Assembly (NCBI RefSeq): GCF_028823535.1
Contig: NZ_JAQIYM010000015.1
Span: 62,001 to 126,000, forward strand
Direction: 5' to 3'
DNA: 64,000 nt
Source of the DNA: Pseudomonas serbica
GTDB taxonomy: Bacteria > Pseudomonadota > Gammaproteobacteria > Pseudomonadales > Pseudomonadaceae
Shown: piece after piece, positions 30,626 to 39,188 of the stretch
Layout: each line of letters opens with the position of its first letter
Position numbering within the stretch: the first letter of the stretch is position 1
Translations under genes and position numbers: made by a program
The notes under the pieces: model-generated
Database searches by the model: none
What the model was told of the DNA's origin: nothing
What the model saw: only the letters and a program-made list of their open reading frames with translations

Positions 30626-32701
30626 ATGGCCGACAAGTTTCAACTCAAGGCGCTGATCACCGGTGTCGACAAGCTGTCGCCGACCCTGGCCGGTATCCGC
30701 AAAAACGTCGCCGGTTTTCGCAAGGGGCTGGAGCGTACGGGGCTGGGCAAGATTGGCTTTAGCGACATCGTGACCGGGGGGGCTTTGGCCGCCCCGTTCA
30801 TTGCCGGCGCGGCGGCCGCGATTCAGTTCGAGACGGCCATGGCTGACGTGAAGAAGGTGGTCAACTTCGACACCCCGGTGCAGTTCAAGCAGATGGGCGA
30901 CGACATTGGCAAGCTGTCCGAGCGCCTGCCCATGGCCGCCAATGACATCGCCAAGATTGTGGCGGCCGGTGGGCAGTCGGGCATTGCCCGTGAGGAACTG
31001 TTGGGCTTTGCCGAGGCGGCGGTGAAGATGGGCATTGCCTTCGACCAGACCGCCGACGAGTCGGGCGACATGATGGCGAAGTGGCGCACCTCGTTCAAAC
31101 TGACCCAGGGCGATGTGGAAACGCTCGCGGACAAGATCAACTACCTGGGCAACACCGGCCCGGCCAACACCAAGCAGATTTCCGACATCGTCACCCGCAT
31201 CGGCCCGTTGGGCGAGATTGCCGGTCTGGCCTCCGGGCAGATCGCGGCGCTCGGCGCGACCATGGCGGGCGTCGGCGTGGAGCAGGATGTAGCGGCCACC
31301 GGCATCAAGAACTTCATGCTGGCCATGACCAAAGGCTCGGCGGCAACAAAGGATCAGGCGCTGGCCTTCAAAGCCTTGCGCCTGGATTCCAAGGTGGTGG
31401 CCAAGGCCATGCAGACCGATGCGCAGGGGGCGGTGCTGGGCATCCTCGACCGCATCAAGCGCGTCGACAAGGACAAGCAGGCGGGGTTGCTCTCGGAACT
31501 GTTTGGCACCGAGTCGATCACCGCGATCGCGCCGCTGTTGACCAATCTGGATCTGCTCAAAGGCAACCTGCAAAAGGTCGCGGATGCGCAGAAATACAGC
31601 GGCTCGATGGAAAACGAGTACGCCTCGCGCGCGGCGACCACAGCCAACAACCTGCAGCTGTTGCGCAATGCCGTGGCCAGTGTGGCGCGGGCCGTCGGCA
31701 GTGCCTTGCTGCCGGGAATCAATGCGGTGGTCGAAGGCCTGCGGCCGATGATGTCCGGGATCGCGGACTTGATTCAGCACAACCCGCAGTTGGTCAAAGG
31801 CATCGCCATGGCGGCCGGTGCCTTCACTGCGCTGCGCATTGCCGTGTTCGCGGCCACTGTGGCCACCCGGGTTCTGGGTGTCGCGTTTGCCGCCACTCCG
31901 GTGGGCATCATCGCCGTGGGCATCGCCGCTGCGGCGGGGCTGATCGTGGCCAATTGGGAAACTGTTGGGCCGTTTTTCACCGCGTTGTGGGAGCTGATCA
32001 AGGCGCTGGCCACTCCCTTTATGGAGTTCATGAAGGGCGTGTTTGATTGGTCGCCGCTGGGCCTGATCGTCAAACATTGGTCACCGATTACCGCCTTTTT
32101 CAAAGGCTTGTGGGAGGGCGTCAAACCTTACCTGCAACCGATCCTGAGCATGTTTGGGATGGAGGACGGTGGGGTCGGCCTCACCGCCAAAGTTGCCGGT
32201 TATGCCGACGAGCAACGCCAGCGCAATGCCGGTGCCGGGGGCGGGTCTGGGGCGTTCCTGCATGCCAATGCGGTGAGCTTGGCGAACATCCAGCAGAACG
32301 AACGCAATCTGACCCAGGCCGGATTCGTGCCGGGGCAACTGTTACGCCCGCCGGGACTGTCGGCGCCGGGTGCGTTCGTGCAAGCCAAGGCGGCGAGTTT
32401 TGCGAGCAATCCGCCAAACGAACGCAATCTGACCCAGCCGGGCCTCGCGCCGGGGCAGCTATTGCGTCCGCCGGGGCTGCCGGCGCCGGGTGCTTTGCTG
32501 CAGCCGCGACTGCCGGAGCCGGGTGCCTTGCTCCAGCCCACCCTGGCGAATAACCGCACTCAGCTTGACGGTGCGTTGGTGGTGCGTTTTGAAGGCGCAC
32601 CGCCCGGTGTCCGGGTCGATCCGGGCACGAGCAATCAACCGGGGCTGTCGATCACGCCGCAAGTGGGCTACCGCTCGCTCTCAGGGAGTAAGCCGCAATG
32701 A
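30626..32701 (+). CDS. Tail tape measure protein
   Basis: The 691-aa protein has a TP901-type core: FETAMADVKKVVNF, AAAVKMGIAFDQTADESGDMMAKWR, ITRIGPLG-like TRIGPLGEIAGLASGQIAALGATMAGVG, then hydrophobic helices (AAGAFTALRIAVFAATVATRVLGVAFAA). The C-terminal region carries two 40-residue tandem repeats (32,249-32,488), each with NERNLTQ and PGQLLRPPGL, followed by shorter PGALLQP units. It sets tail length and may enter the host membrane. Confidence 0.92.
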   Translation: MADKFQLKALITGVDKLSPTLAGIRKNVAGFRKGLERTGLGKIGFSDIVTGGALAAPFIAGAAAAIQFETAMADVKKVVNFDTPVQFKQMGDDIGKLSERLPMAANDIAKIVAAGGQSGIAREELLGFAEAAVKMGIAFDQTADESGDMMAKWRTSFKLTQGDVETLADKINYLGNTGPANTKQISDIVTRIGPLGEIAGLASGQIAALGATMAGVGVEQDVAATGIKNFMLAMTKGSAATKDQALAFKALRLDSKVVAKAMQTDAQGAVLGILDRIKRVDKDKQAGLLSELFGTESITAIAPLLTNLDLLKGNLQKVADAQKYSGSMENEYASRAATTANNLQLLRNAVASVARAVGSALLPGINAVVEGLRPMMSGIADLIQHNPQLVKGIAMAAGAFTALRIAVFAATVATRVLGVAFAATPVGIIAVGIAAAAGLIVANWETVGPFFTALWELIKALATPFMEFMKGVFDWSPLGLIVKHWSPITAFFKGLWEGVKPYLQPILSMFGMEDGGVGLTAKVAGYADEQRQRNAGAGGGSGAFLHANAVSLANIQQNERNLTQAGFVPGQLLRPPGLSAPGAFVQAKAASFASNPPNERNLTQPGLAPGQLLRPPGLPAPGALLQPRLPEPGALLQPTLANNRTQLDGALVVRFEGAPPGVRVDPGTSNQPGLSITPQVGYRSLSGSKPQ
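32249..32488 (+). repeat. Two 120-bp tandem repeats in the tape measure gene
   Basis: Units 32,249-32,368 and 32,369-32,488 each encode 40 residues beginning GAF and ending PPGL-AP. The strongest identity is in GAACGCAATCTGACCCAG and the adjacent PGQLLRPPGL codons. Repeat number could alter tail length. Confidence 0.8.
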
Positions 32702-34029
32702 CTGAATGGCGCGACCGTAAACAAGGCGCCTCCTTTCGGGGGGTGCCGTTCCTAGTGGATACCGACAGCGTGCCTGTCGGTCGGCGGACTCAGTTGCATG
32801 AGTTCCCGCAGCGCGATCAACCCTTTGTCGAAGACCTGGGGCGGCGCACTCGGCACTACAAGTTCACCGGGTTTGTCGCCGGGGATGATTGCCTGGCGCA
32901 ACGCGATCGTCTGCTGACCGCGCTGGACAAGCCCGGTTCGGGCGAGCTGGTGCATCCCTGGTTCGGCCGCATGACCGTTACAGCCGGTGAGTGTGAGGTG
33001 TCGCATGCGCGCAATGAGCTGGGCATGGTGCGCTTCAACCTGGAGTTTATCGACGGCATGCTGGCCTTCCCGGTGCAATCGCCGAACACTCGCCGGCAAC
33101 TGGCGGCCCAGGCGCCGAGCCTGCTGACCTCGATCAAGGGCCGCTTCAACGCGGCGATGGCGCCGGTTGATCTGGCGCGGCAGCGTGCCAGCGCGGTGCG
33201 CTCGGCGCTGTCGGGCGCCTTGGGCTTTGCCTTGAGGTTCCTGCAGCCGGCTTCGTCCTTGGGCACCGACCTCAACGGCCTGGTGTCCTCGCTGCTGAAT
33301 GGGCCGGGGGCGTTTGCCGATAGTCTGCTGGCGGGGATTACCGGCCTGGCGCGCTCGTTCGGCGGTTATGGCGCCGGTGGTTCCAGCGGGTCTTCCAGTG
33401 ACACCGGCGCGAGCAGCTCCAGCGGCGCGGTCGTCGGTACCGGCGCGAGCAGTTCGTTCCCGGCCAGCAGTGCCAAGGCGGCGGCGGTGGCGGCGTTATC
33501 GGCCGAGGCACCGGCCACCGATGACGCGGAGGTGGCGGTGATCCAAGCCGCGGTGATTGCCCTGGTGCAGGACGCGGCACTGCTGGATGTGCTGCTGGAC
33601 ATGGCCGAGGTGCCGGTGGCGATCCTGCCGGGCGTCAGCGCACCGGCGGCCCTGGACGTGCAACTGGCGGAACAAGGCGCGACGGTGGCCGCTGGTGCCG
33701 CGGTCGAGACGGCGGTGCCGGTCGCCGAGGACGTGCTGGCCGTGCGTGACACGATCAGCGAGGCGATGTGGTCGGTGGCGGGCGAAAGTCAGCCGGATCA
33801 CTTCGGCGCGCTCAGCGAGGCCCGCCAGGCCTTGGACCGGCACTTAACGGAGGTGGCGCGCAGCGGCGTGGGCCTGCGCACCTATGCCCCGGCCGAAACC
33901 ATGTCAGCCCTGGTGCTGGCCCATGCGCTGTATGGCGATGCCTTGCGCGGCGGGGAAATTGTCGCGCGTAACCGGGTGCAGCATCCGGGCTTTGTCCCGG
34001 CCACTGAACTGCAAGTAGCGAAGGCCTGA
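32698..34029 (+). CDS. Mu N-like DNA circularisation/tail protein
   Basis: The 443-aa protein has the DNA circularisation N-terminal domain of Mu gpN: WRDRKQGASFRGVPFLVDTDSVPVGRRTQLHEFPQRD, FVEDLGRR, then MTVTAGECEVSHARNELGMVRFNLEFIDG. The middle (about 225-270) is a Ser/Gly-rich linker, and the C-terminal part is helical. It is a tail/baseplate component. ATGA overlap with the tape measure gene. Confidence 0.9.
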   Translation: MTEWRDRKQGASFRGVPFLVDTDSVPVGRRTQLHEFPQRDQPFVEDLGRRTRHYKFTGFVAGDDCLAQRDRLLTALDKPGSGELVHPWFGRMTVTAGECEVSHARNELGMVRFNLEFIDGMLAFPVQSPNTRRQLAAQAPSLLTSIKGRFNAAMAPVDLARQRASAVRSALSGALGFALRFLQPASSLGTDLNGLVSSLLNGPGAFADSLLAGITGLARSFGGYGAGGSSGSSSDTGASSSSGAVVGTGASSSFPASSAKAAAVAALSAEAPATDDAEVAVIQAAVIALVQDAALLDVLLDMAEVPVAILPGVSAPAALDVQLAEQGATVAAGAAVETAVPVAEDVLAVRDTISEAMWSVAGESQPDHFGALSEARQALDRHLTEVARSGVGLRTYAPAETMSALVLAHALYGDALRGGEIVARNRVQHPGFVPATELQVAKA

Positions 34030-34031
34030 CC

Positions 34032-35141
34032 ATGGATCAGCTGAATAACGTCACCCTGAGCGTGGGCGGGCACGACTACGGCGGCTGGAAAGCCGTCAGC
34101 ATCGGTGCCGGCCTGGAACGTCAGGCGCGCGACTTCACCCTGGGCATCACCTGGCGCTGGCCGGGCGGCGGTGAGGTGCCGGTGCGGATTCGCCAGGGCG
34201 AGGCGGTAGAGGTGCGCATTGGCCAGGAGCTGCTGTTGACCGGTTATGTGTTCAGCACGCCGATTCGCTACGACAGTGAGTCGGTCACCCTGAGCATCAG
34301 CGGGCGTTCGCGCACCGCGGATCTGGTGGATTGCGCCGCGGTCAATCAGCCGGGGCAGTGGCGCGGACAAAACGTGCAACAGATCATCACCGCGCTGGCC
34401 GGCGAATACGGGATCGCGGTGGTCAATGAGGCGGCGCTGACCCTGGGCGTGGAAGACCACACCATCGAGCCGGGCGAGACGGCGTTTGAAAGCATCGACC
34501 GGCTGTTGACTCTGTCGCGGCTGTTCAGCACCGACGATGGCCAGGGCCGCCTGGTGATTGCCAAACCGGGCAGCGCCGGGCGTGCGGTCGATACCCTGGA
34601 GCTGGGCAAGAACCTGCTGTCGGGTGACACCAATCTGGACTTTTCCGGGGTGTTTTCCGAGTACATCAGCAAGGGCCAGCGCAGCGGCTCTGACGTCATT
34701 TATGGCGCGCAGGCCAACGAGGTCGAGGCGCGGATCTCCGACGCGCGGATCGAGCGCCGGCGGGTCAAGGTCATTCAGCAATCCGGGCAACTGACCGCCA
34801 AGCTGGCCCGTGAGCGGGTCGAGTGGGAACGGGCCAGCGCGGTCGGCAAGGCCTTGGCGGTCAACTATGTGGTCCAGGGCTGGCGGCAAAGCAACGGCGC
34901 GCTGTGGCGGCACAACATGCTGGTGCGCGTAGTCGATCCGTTGATCGGGCTGGACCGCGACATGCTGATCAGTGAAATCAGCTACGAGCTGAGCGAGCAG
35001 GGCACCACGGCCAAGATCAGCGTGGCCCCGCCCGAGGCCTTTCTGCCGGAGCCGAACGACGCCTACGAGAAACGCAAGGCGAAGAAGGGCAAGAAGACCG
35101 ACAACTTTGAATACCTCATTCCAGCGGACTACAAACCATGA
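34032..35141 (+). CDS. Mu P-like baseplate hub protein
   Basis: The 369-aa protein (VTLSVGGHDYGGWKAVSIGAGLERQARDFTLGI, VRIRQGEAVEVRIGQELLLTGYV, AFESIDRLLTLSRLFSTDDGQGRLVI) matches Mu gp44/P, the hub equivalent of T4 gp27. It ends with a Lys-rich segment. It connects the tube with the spike protein encoded next. Confidence 0.92.
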   Translation: MDQLNNVTLSVGGHDYGGWKAVSIGAGLERQARDFTLGITWRWPGGGEVPVRIRQGEAVEVRIGQELLLTGYVFSTPIRYDSESVTLSISGRSRTADLVDCAAVNQPGQWRGQNVQQIITALAGEYGIAVVNEAALTLGVEDHTIEPGETAFESIDRLLTLSRLFSTDDGQGRLVIAKPGSAGRAVDTLELGKNLLSGDTNLDFSGVFSEYISKGQRSGSDVIYGAQANEVEARISDARIERRRVKVIQQSGQLTAKLARERVEWERASAVGKALAVNYVVQGWRQSNGALWRHNMLVRVVDPLIGLDRDMLISEISYELSEQGTTAKISVAPPEAFLPEPNDAYEKRKAKKGKKTDNFEYLIPADYKP

Positions 35142-35653
35142 GAAACGGCATAGCGAACATGCTGGCGCGCGGGGCGGTGGCCTTGGGCAACTCGGCCAGC
35201 AAACTGCAAAGCCTGCAGCTGCGGCTGTTGGCCGGCGAGGTCAAAGACAACATGGAGCACCTGGAGCCTTATGGCTTCACCGCCTGCCCCAAAGAGGGGG
35301 CCGAGGCGCTGGCGGCCTTCATCGGTGGCGACCGTAGCCACGGCGTGGTGATCGTGGTGGCGGACCGGCGCTTTCGCCTGCAGGGGCTGAAGCCGGGCGA
35401 GGTGTCCCTGTACACCGACGAAGGCGATTTCATTCATTTCAAGCGTGACCGTGTGATCGAGGTGGAGACCATGACACTCAAGGTCAAGGCGCACACGGCA
35501 GTGGAATTCGATACGCCGCTGATCAAAACGACGGGCCGCATCGAGTCGCAGGGCGATCAGGTCGCCGCCGGCGTCAGCCAGATCGAGCACTCACACGGCG
35601 GTGTGCAACGGGGCACCGATCAAAGCGGGCCGCCGCTGGGGGGTGGCGCATGA
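35138..35653 (+). CDS. Mu gp45-like baseplate spike protein (gpV type)
   Basis: The 171-aa protein has an N-terminal OB-like part (LQSLQLRLLAGEVKDNMEHLEPYGF), a beta-helix-like stretch and a C-terminal apex IEHSHGGVQRGTDQSGPP, where the HxH pair matches the iron-binding tip of P2/Mu spikes. The spike pierces the outer membrane. Overlaps both neighbours by 4 bp. Confidence 0.92.
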   Translation: MRNGIANMLARGAVALGNSASKLQSLQLRLLAGEVKDNMEHLEPYGFTACPKEGAEALAAFIGGDRSHGVVIVVADRRFRLQGLKPGEVSLYTDEGDFIHFKRDRVIEVETMTLKVKAHTAVEFDTPLIKTTGRIESQGDQVAAGVSQIEHSHGGVQRGTDQSGPPLGGGA

Positions 35654-36036
35654 GTCGTGAGGATCTGTTGCGCCGCGCCGTGACCATCAGCCTGTTCACC
35701 TGGCGCCGTGCCGGCCCGGATGACGCGGTCGACGACAGCGACCGCAAGGGGTGGTGGGGCGACTGCCTGCCCTCGGTGGTCGGCGACCAGATCGGCTCGC
35801 GCCTGTGGTTGTTGGCGCGCCGCACGCTGGTCGCGCAGACGCTGCAGGATGCCCAGGCTTACGCCGAAGAGGCGCTGGCCTGGCTGCTTGATGACGGCAT
35901 TGTCACGGCCGTGGGCGTTACGCCCGAACGCCGCGGCACCGACCGGATGAACTTGCGGGTGACGCTGACCGAACAGAGCGGCGACACCCTGGAGCTGGAC
36001 TTTGAGAACACCTGGGGGCTGATCAATGCCGTATGA
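35650..36036 (+). CDS. Mu gp46-like baseplate wedge protein
   Basis: The 128-aa protein (LLRRAVTISLFTWRRAGPDD, WWGDCLP, GSRLWLLARRTLVAQTLQDAQAYAEEALAWLLDDG) matches the GP46 family, a gp25/lysozyme-like wedge component. It overlaps the J-type gene by 11 bp. Confidence 0.9.
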   Translation: MSREDLLRRAVTISLFTWRRAGPDDAVDDSDRKGWWGDCLPSVVGDQIGSRLWLLARRTLVAQTLQDAQAYAEEALAWLLDDGIVTAVGVTPERRGTDRMNLRVTLTEQSGDTLELDFENTWGLINAV

Positions 36037-37069
36037 CATTCCAACGCTGCCGGCGCTGACCCAGCGCACCGAGGCCGATTTCGAACGCAATGCCCCGGAT
36101 GCCCTGCGCCGCGCCGATGCCAAGGTGGCGGCCCGTGCGCTGAGCGGTACCGCCTTCGAGCTATACGGCTATCAAGGCTACATTGCGCGCCAGTCCAACC
36201 CGGCGACCTGTGATGAGGAGATGCTGTTGCGCTGGGCAGATTGGCGCCTGGAGGACGGGCGCACCCCGGCCGTGGCGGCCAGGGGCTTGGCCACGGTGAC
36301 CGGCTCCAGCGGCGCCCTGGTCGACGCCGACCAGCTCTATCAATTGCCGGACGGCCGGCGCTACCGGGTCACCGCCGCGGTCACCCTGATGGACGGGGTG
36401 GCCAGCCTGGCACTGGAGGCCGAGGACGTCGGCGCCCTGGGCAATGTCGCCGCCGGTACCTTGACCGGGGTGACGCCGGTGCTGGGGGTCAACTCCAGTG
36501 CGGTGATCGGCGCCGATGGCCTGGTCGGCGGCGCCGAACTAGAAAGCGTGGAAGCCTTGCGCGTGCGGGTGCAAGCCGCGTTCAAAAACCCCAGCAAGGT
36601 CGGCAACGGCGACGACTATATCGAATGGGCCAAGGAGGTTCCTGGCGTTACTCGCGCCTGGGCTCTGCCGCGCTGGATGGGGCCGGGCACGTTTGGCCTG
36701 GTCTTTGTCCGCGATGGCGATCTCGACCTTATCCCGACGCCGGCGCAGGTCGCCGAGGTTCAGGCCTACCTGGACAAAAAACGCCCGGTGACCGCCGAGG
36801 TGTATGCCATTGCCCCGGTCGCGCGGCCGATCAATTTCAGCATCCGCCTGGTACCGGACAGCACCGCCCTGCGCGCGGCGGTGACGCAGGCGCTGCGCGG
36901 GTTGACCGTTGACGAAGGCGGGTCGAATCAGACCCTGAAAATCACCCATGTGCGGGCGGCGATCAGCAACACCCCTGGGGAAACCGACCATGTGTTGAGT
37001 GTGCCGGCGGGTGATGTGGTGATGGCGGCGAATGAGGTGGCGGTGCCGGGGGTGATGACATGGCTATGA
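36026..37069 (+). CDS. Mu gp47-like baseplate J protein
   Basis: The 347-aa protein matches baseplate J: YDIPTLPALTQRTEADFE, RALSGTAFELYGYQGYIARQSNPATCDEEMLLRWADW, VEALRVRVQAAFKNPSKVGNGDDYIEWAKEVPGVTRAW. It forms the baseplate wedge periphery to which fibres attach. Confidence 0.94.
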   Translation: MPYDIPTLPALTQRTEADFERNAPDALRRADAKVAARALSGTAFELYGYQGYIARQSNPATCDEEMLLRWADWRLEDGRTPAVAARGLATVTGSSGALVDADQLYQLPDGRRYRVTAAVTLMDGVASLALEAEDVGALGNVAAGTLTGVTPVLGVNSSAVIGADGLVGGAELESVEALRVRVQAAFKNPSKVGNGDDYIEWAKEVPGVTRAWALPRWMGPGTFGLVFVRDGDLDLIPTPAQVAEVQAYLDKKRPVTAEVYAIAPVARPINFSIRLVPDSTALRAAVTQALRGLTVDEGGSNQTLKITHVRAAISNTPGETDHVLSVPAGDVVMAANEVAVPGVMTWL

Positions 37070-37704
37070 CCGAGGCGGACTACGTCGACAAGCTGCGGCA
37101 GATGCTGCCGCCGGGCCCGGCCTTCGATCTGGAGCTGGAGCCGGATTGGGTGCAACTGGTGGCCGCGTTGGCCCCGGAGCTGGCGCGGATCGAGGCCGGT
37201 GGCGAGGCCTTGTTGCTGGAGTTGAATCCGGCCACGGCCACTGCGCTGTTGCCGGACTGGGAGGGCTACCTCGGCTTGCCCGATGTCTGCACCGTGCCCG
37301 GCTCGCAAAGCCTGGAAGAGCGCCGGCAGGCGGTGGTCGACAAGCTGACCGCGACCGGGGCCCCGCAGCTGAGCTACTACCTCAAGCTGGCCCGGCAGGT
37401 CGGGATCACGACCACCATTGAAGAATTCCGGCCGGCCCGGGTCGGGCCCACCAATGCCGGCGATTTTCTCTATGGCGATGGCTGGCCCTGGGGCTGGATC
37501 GCGGCGGCGCCGCTGGAGGTTTACGGCACCCCGGCGGCGGCCGCGTTGGATTGCCGCCTGCAGCGTGATGCCCCGCAATACACCGATGTGGTGCTGGCTT
37601 ATGGCCGGGCGCAGGTCGACGACATCGTGCTCAAGGTCGATCAGTTGTTCACTGCCCTTCATTACACCCTTCCGGCCGCCATCGCAGGAATCGAGGATCT
37701 TTAA
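37060..37704 (+). CDS. Mu gp48-like (DUF2313/YmfQ) tail protein
   Basis: The 214-aa protein (DYVDKLRQMLPPGPAFDLELEPDWVQLVAALAPELARIE, LLPDWEGYLGLPD, RRQAVVDKLTATGAPQLSYYLKLARQVGI) matches the YmfQ/DUF2313 family that links baseplate and fibre. It overlaps the J gene by 10 bp. Confidence 0.92.
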   Translation: MAMTEADYVDKLRQMLPPGPAFDLELEPDWVQLVAALAPELARIEAGGEALLLELNPATATALLPDWEGYLGLPDVCTVPGSQSLEERRQAVVDKLTATGAPQLSYYLKLARQVGITTTIEEFRPARVGPTNAGDFLYGDGWPWGWIAAAPLEVYGTPAAAALDCRLQRDAPQYTDVVLAYGRAQVDDIVLKVDQLFTALHYTLPAAIAGIEDL

Positions 37705-37706
37705 AC

Positions 37707-38612
37707 ATGCAGAGAATTTCAGCCTGGTCTGACCTGGTCACGCCGGCCGGGGGCTTTCGTTATGGCTCGCTGACGCTCGGGGTGCCCCCGACGCCGTTGA
37801 GTGCCGAATGGTTGAACATGGTTCAGGCAGAGCTGGTCAACTTCATTCTGGCGTACCTGCCGGCGCTGGACGTCGAGGACGACGAGCAGTTGTTAAAGGC
37901 CGCCCGGGAAATGATCTCCAACTTGGCGGTGAAGGCCACGACCCTGGCCGGATACGGCATCCTCGATGCCTACACCAAAAACCAGACCGATTTCCTGCTG
38001 TCCGGCAAAGCCAATTGGGGCATTACCCTGTCGGCCTACGGCATTGGCGATGCTTATACCAAGACGGTGATCGATGCGGCGCTGGCGACCAAGGCCAACA
38101 AAGCGACGACCTTGGCGGGCTACGGTATTGGGGACGCCTATCGAAATGTCGATGTCGATTTTTTGCTGTCCAGCAAAGCCAACAACGCGATTTCGCTGGC
38201 GGGCTATGGCATCGGCGATGCCTACACCAAAACGACTACCGACGGCTTGCTGGCTGGCAAAGCCAATTGGGGCAGCACCCTGGCGGCCTACGGCATCGGT
38301 GATGCCTACACCAAGGCGACCATCGATGCGGCGCTGGCGGGTCTTTGGAACGATGCCAATGCCACGCCAAAAGCCATCATTGCTCAAGCCTCGGCCGCGG
38401 TCGGTGGGGTCGGCACCTATGCGCTGATGACCAACCGCAGCGGCGGGGCGCTCAGTCCTGGGCAGGTCGTCGCCGGCGGCAGTCTGACGTATGCCAACAC
38501 CGAAGACGTCGTGCAAAGCGGCGGCGCGGCGTCGGGCACCTGGCGGTGCATGGGCGTCGCTACGGCGAATCCGAACGACCAAGGTACCACCCTTTTCTTA
38601 AGGATCTCTTAA
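37707..38612 (+). CDS. Tail fibre protein with repeated motif
   Basis: The 301-aa protein has an N-terminal attachment part (SLTLGVPPTPLSAEWLNMVQAELVNFI) and at least five repeats of the type TLAGYGIGDAYTK followed by D-LL-GKANW (about 75-215). The C-terminal 80 residues (GVGTYALMTNRSGGALSPGQVVAGGSL ... GTWRCMGVA) resemble fibre tips of Pseudomonas phages. It is followed at once by its chaperone gene. Confidence 0.85.
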   Translation: MQRISAWSDLVTPAGGFRYGSLTLGVPPTPLSAEWLNMVQAELVNFILAYLPALDVEDDEQLLKAAREMISNLAVKATTLAGYGILDAYTKNQTDFLLSGKANWGITLSAYGIGDAYTKTVIDAALATKANKATTLAGYGIGDAYRNVDVDFLLSSKANNAISLAGYGIGDAYTKTTTDGLLAGKANWGSTLAAYGIGDAYTKATIDAALAGLWNDANATPKAIIAQASAAVGGVGTYALMTNRSGGALSPGQVVAGGSLTYANTEDVVQSGGAASGTWRCMGVATANPNDQGTTLFLRIS

Positions 38613-39110
38613 ATGCTGACTGTGGAATCTGCCAGCGAGCCCAGCTGGAACTTCGAGCGCACCGCCATCACCCTGCTGGTGGTGTTCGAGGAACACGCCG
38701 CCACCCTGGGCGCCATTCCGTTCACCGCCTCGCCCGAGGATAGCGAAGCGTATGGCCGCGAGCTGTTTGCGCGTGCCGTGGCGCTGGAGTTCGGGCCGAT
38801 CCTGGAGCCGGAGACCCCCGCGCTGGCACAGGCCGCGCTGCTGACCCGCGCGCGTCTTAGCGCCCTGGCGACTTCGACCATCAGCACGCTACAGCCCGCG
38901 CTGGAGACCTTGCAGGATGCCGTGCGCCTGGGCCTGGCTACTGACCAGGAGGCGGCCTCGCTGCCGCTCAAGCAGGCCGAACTGGACGCCTGGCGCAGCT
39001 ACCGGGTGTACCTGTCGCGGATCGAAACGCAACCCGGCTATCCGGGCAGCATCGAGTGGCCGGTGGCCCCGGCGGTGCCGTTTGAAGAGATTGCGCCCGT
39101 CACGGACTGA
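38613..39110 (+). CDS. Tail fibre assembly chaperone
   Basis: The 165-aa protein ends with AELDAWRSYRVYLSRIETQPGYPGSIEWPVAP, the typical C-terminus of Tfa-type chaperones. It starts at the base after the fibre stop. It presumably helps the preceding fibre trimerise. Confidence 0.85.
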   Translation: MLTVESASEPSWNFERTAITLLVVFEEHAATLGAIPFTASPEDSEAYGRELFARAVALEFGPILEPETPALAQAALLTRARLSALATSTISTLQPALETLQDAVRLGLATDQEAASLPLKQAELDAWRSYRVYLSRIETQPGYPGSIEWPVAPAVPFEEIAPVTD

Positions 39111-39145
39111 CCGGCGGCGGCCATCGCCCTTTTATGATTTCCCCT

Positions 39146-39168
39146 GACCCGCTTCGGCGGGTTTTTTG
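39146..39168 (+). terminator. Terminator after the fibre-chaperone pair
   Basis: ACCCGCTTCGGCGGGTTTTTT is a UUCG-type tetraloop hairpin with a T tract. It separates the fibre unit from the esterase gene. Confidence 0.8.
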
Positions 39169-39188
39169 TTGTCTGGAGCAAAGAAAAC

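Noticed and set aside
33882..34913. Antisense frame of 343 aa opposite the baseplate hub gene
   Set aside because: Shadow of the GC-rich hub gene; no start signal and no domain.
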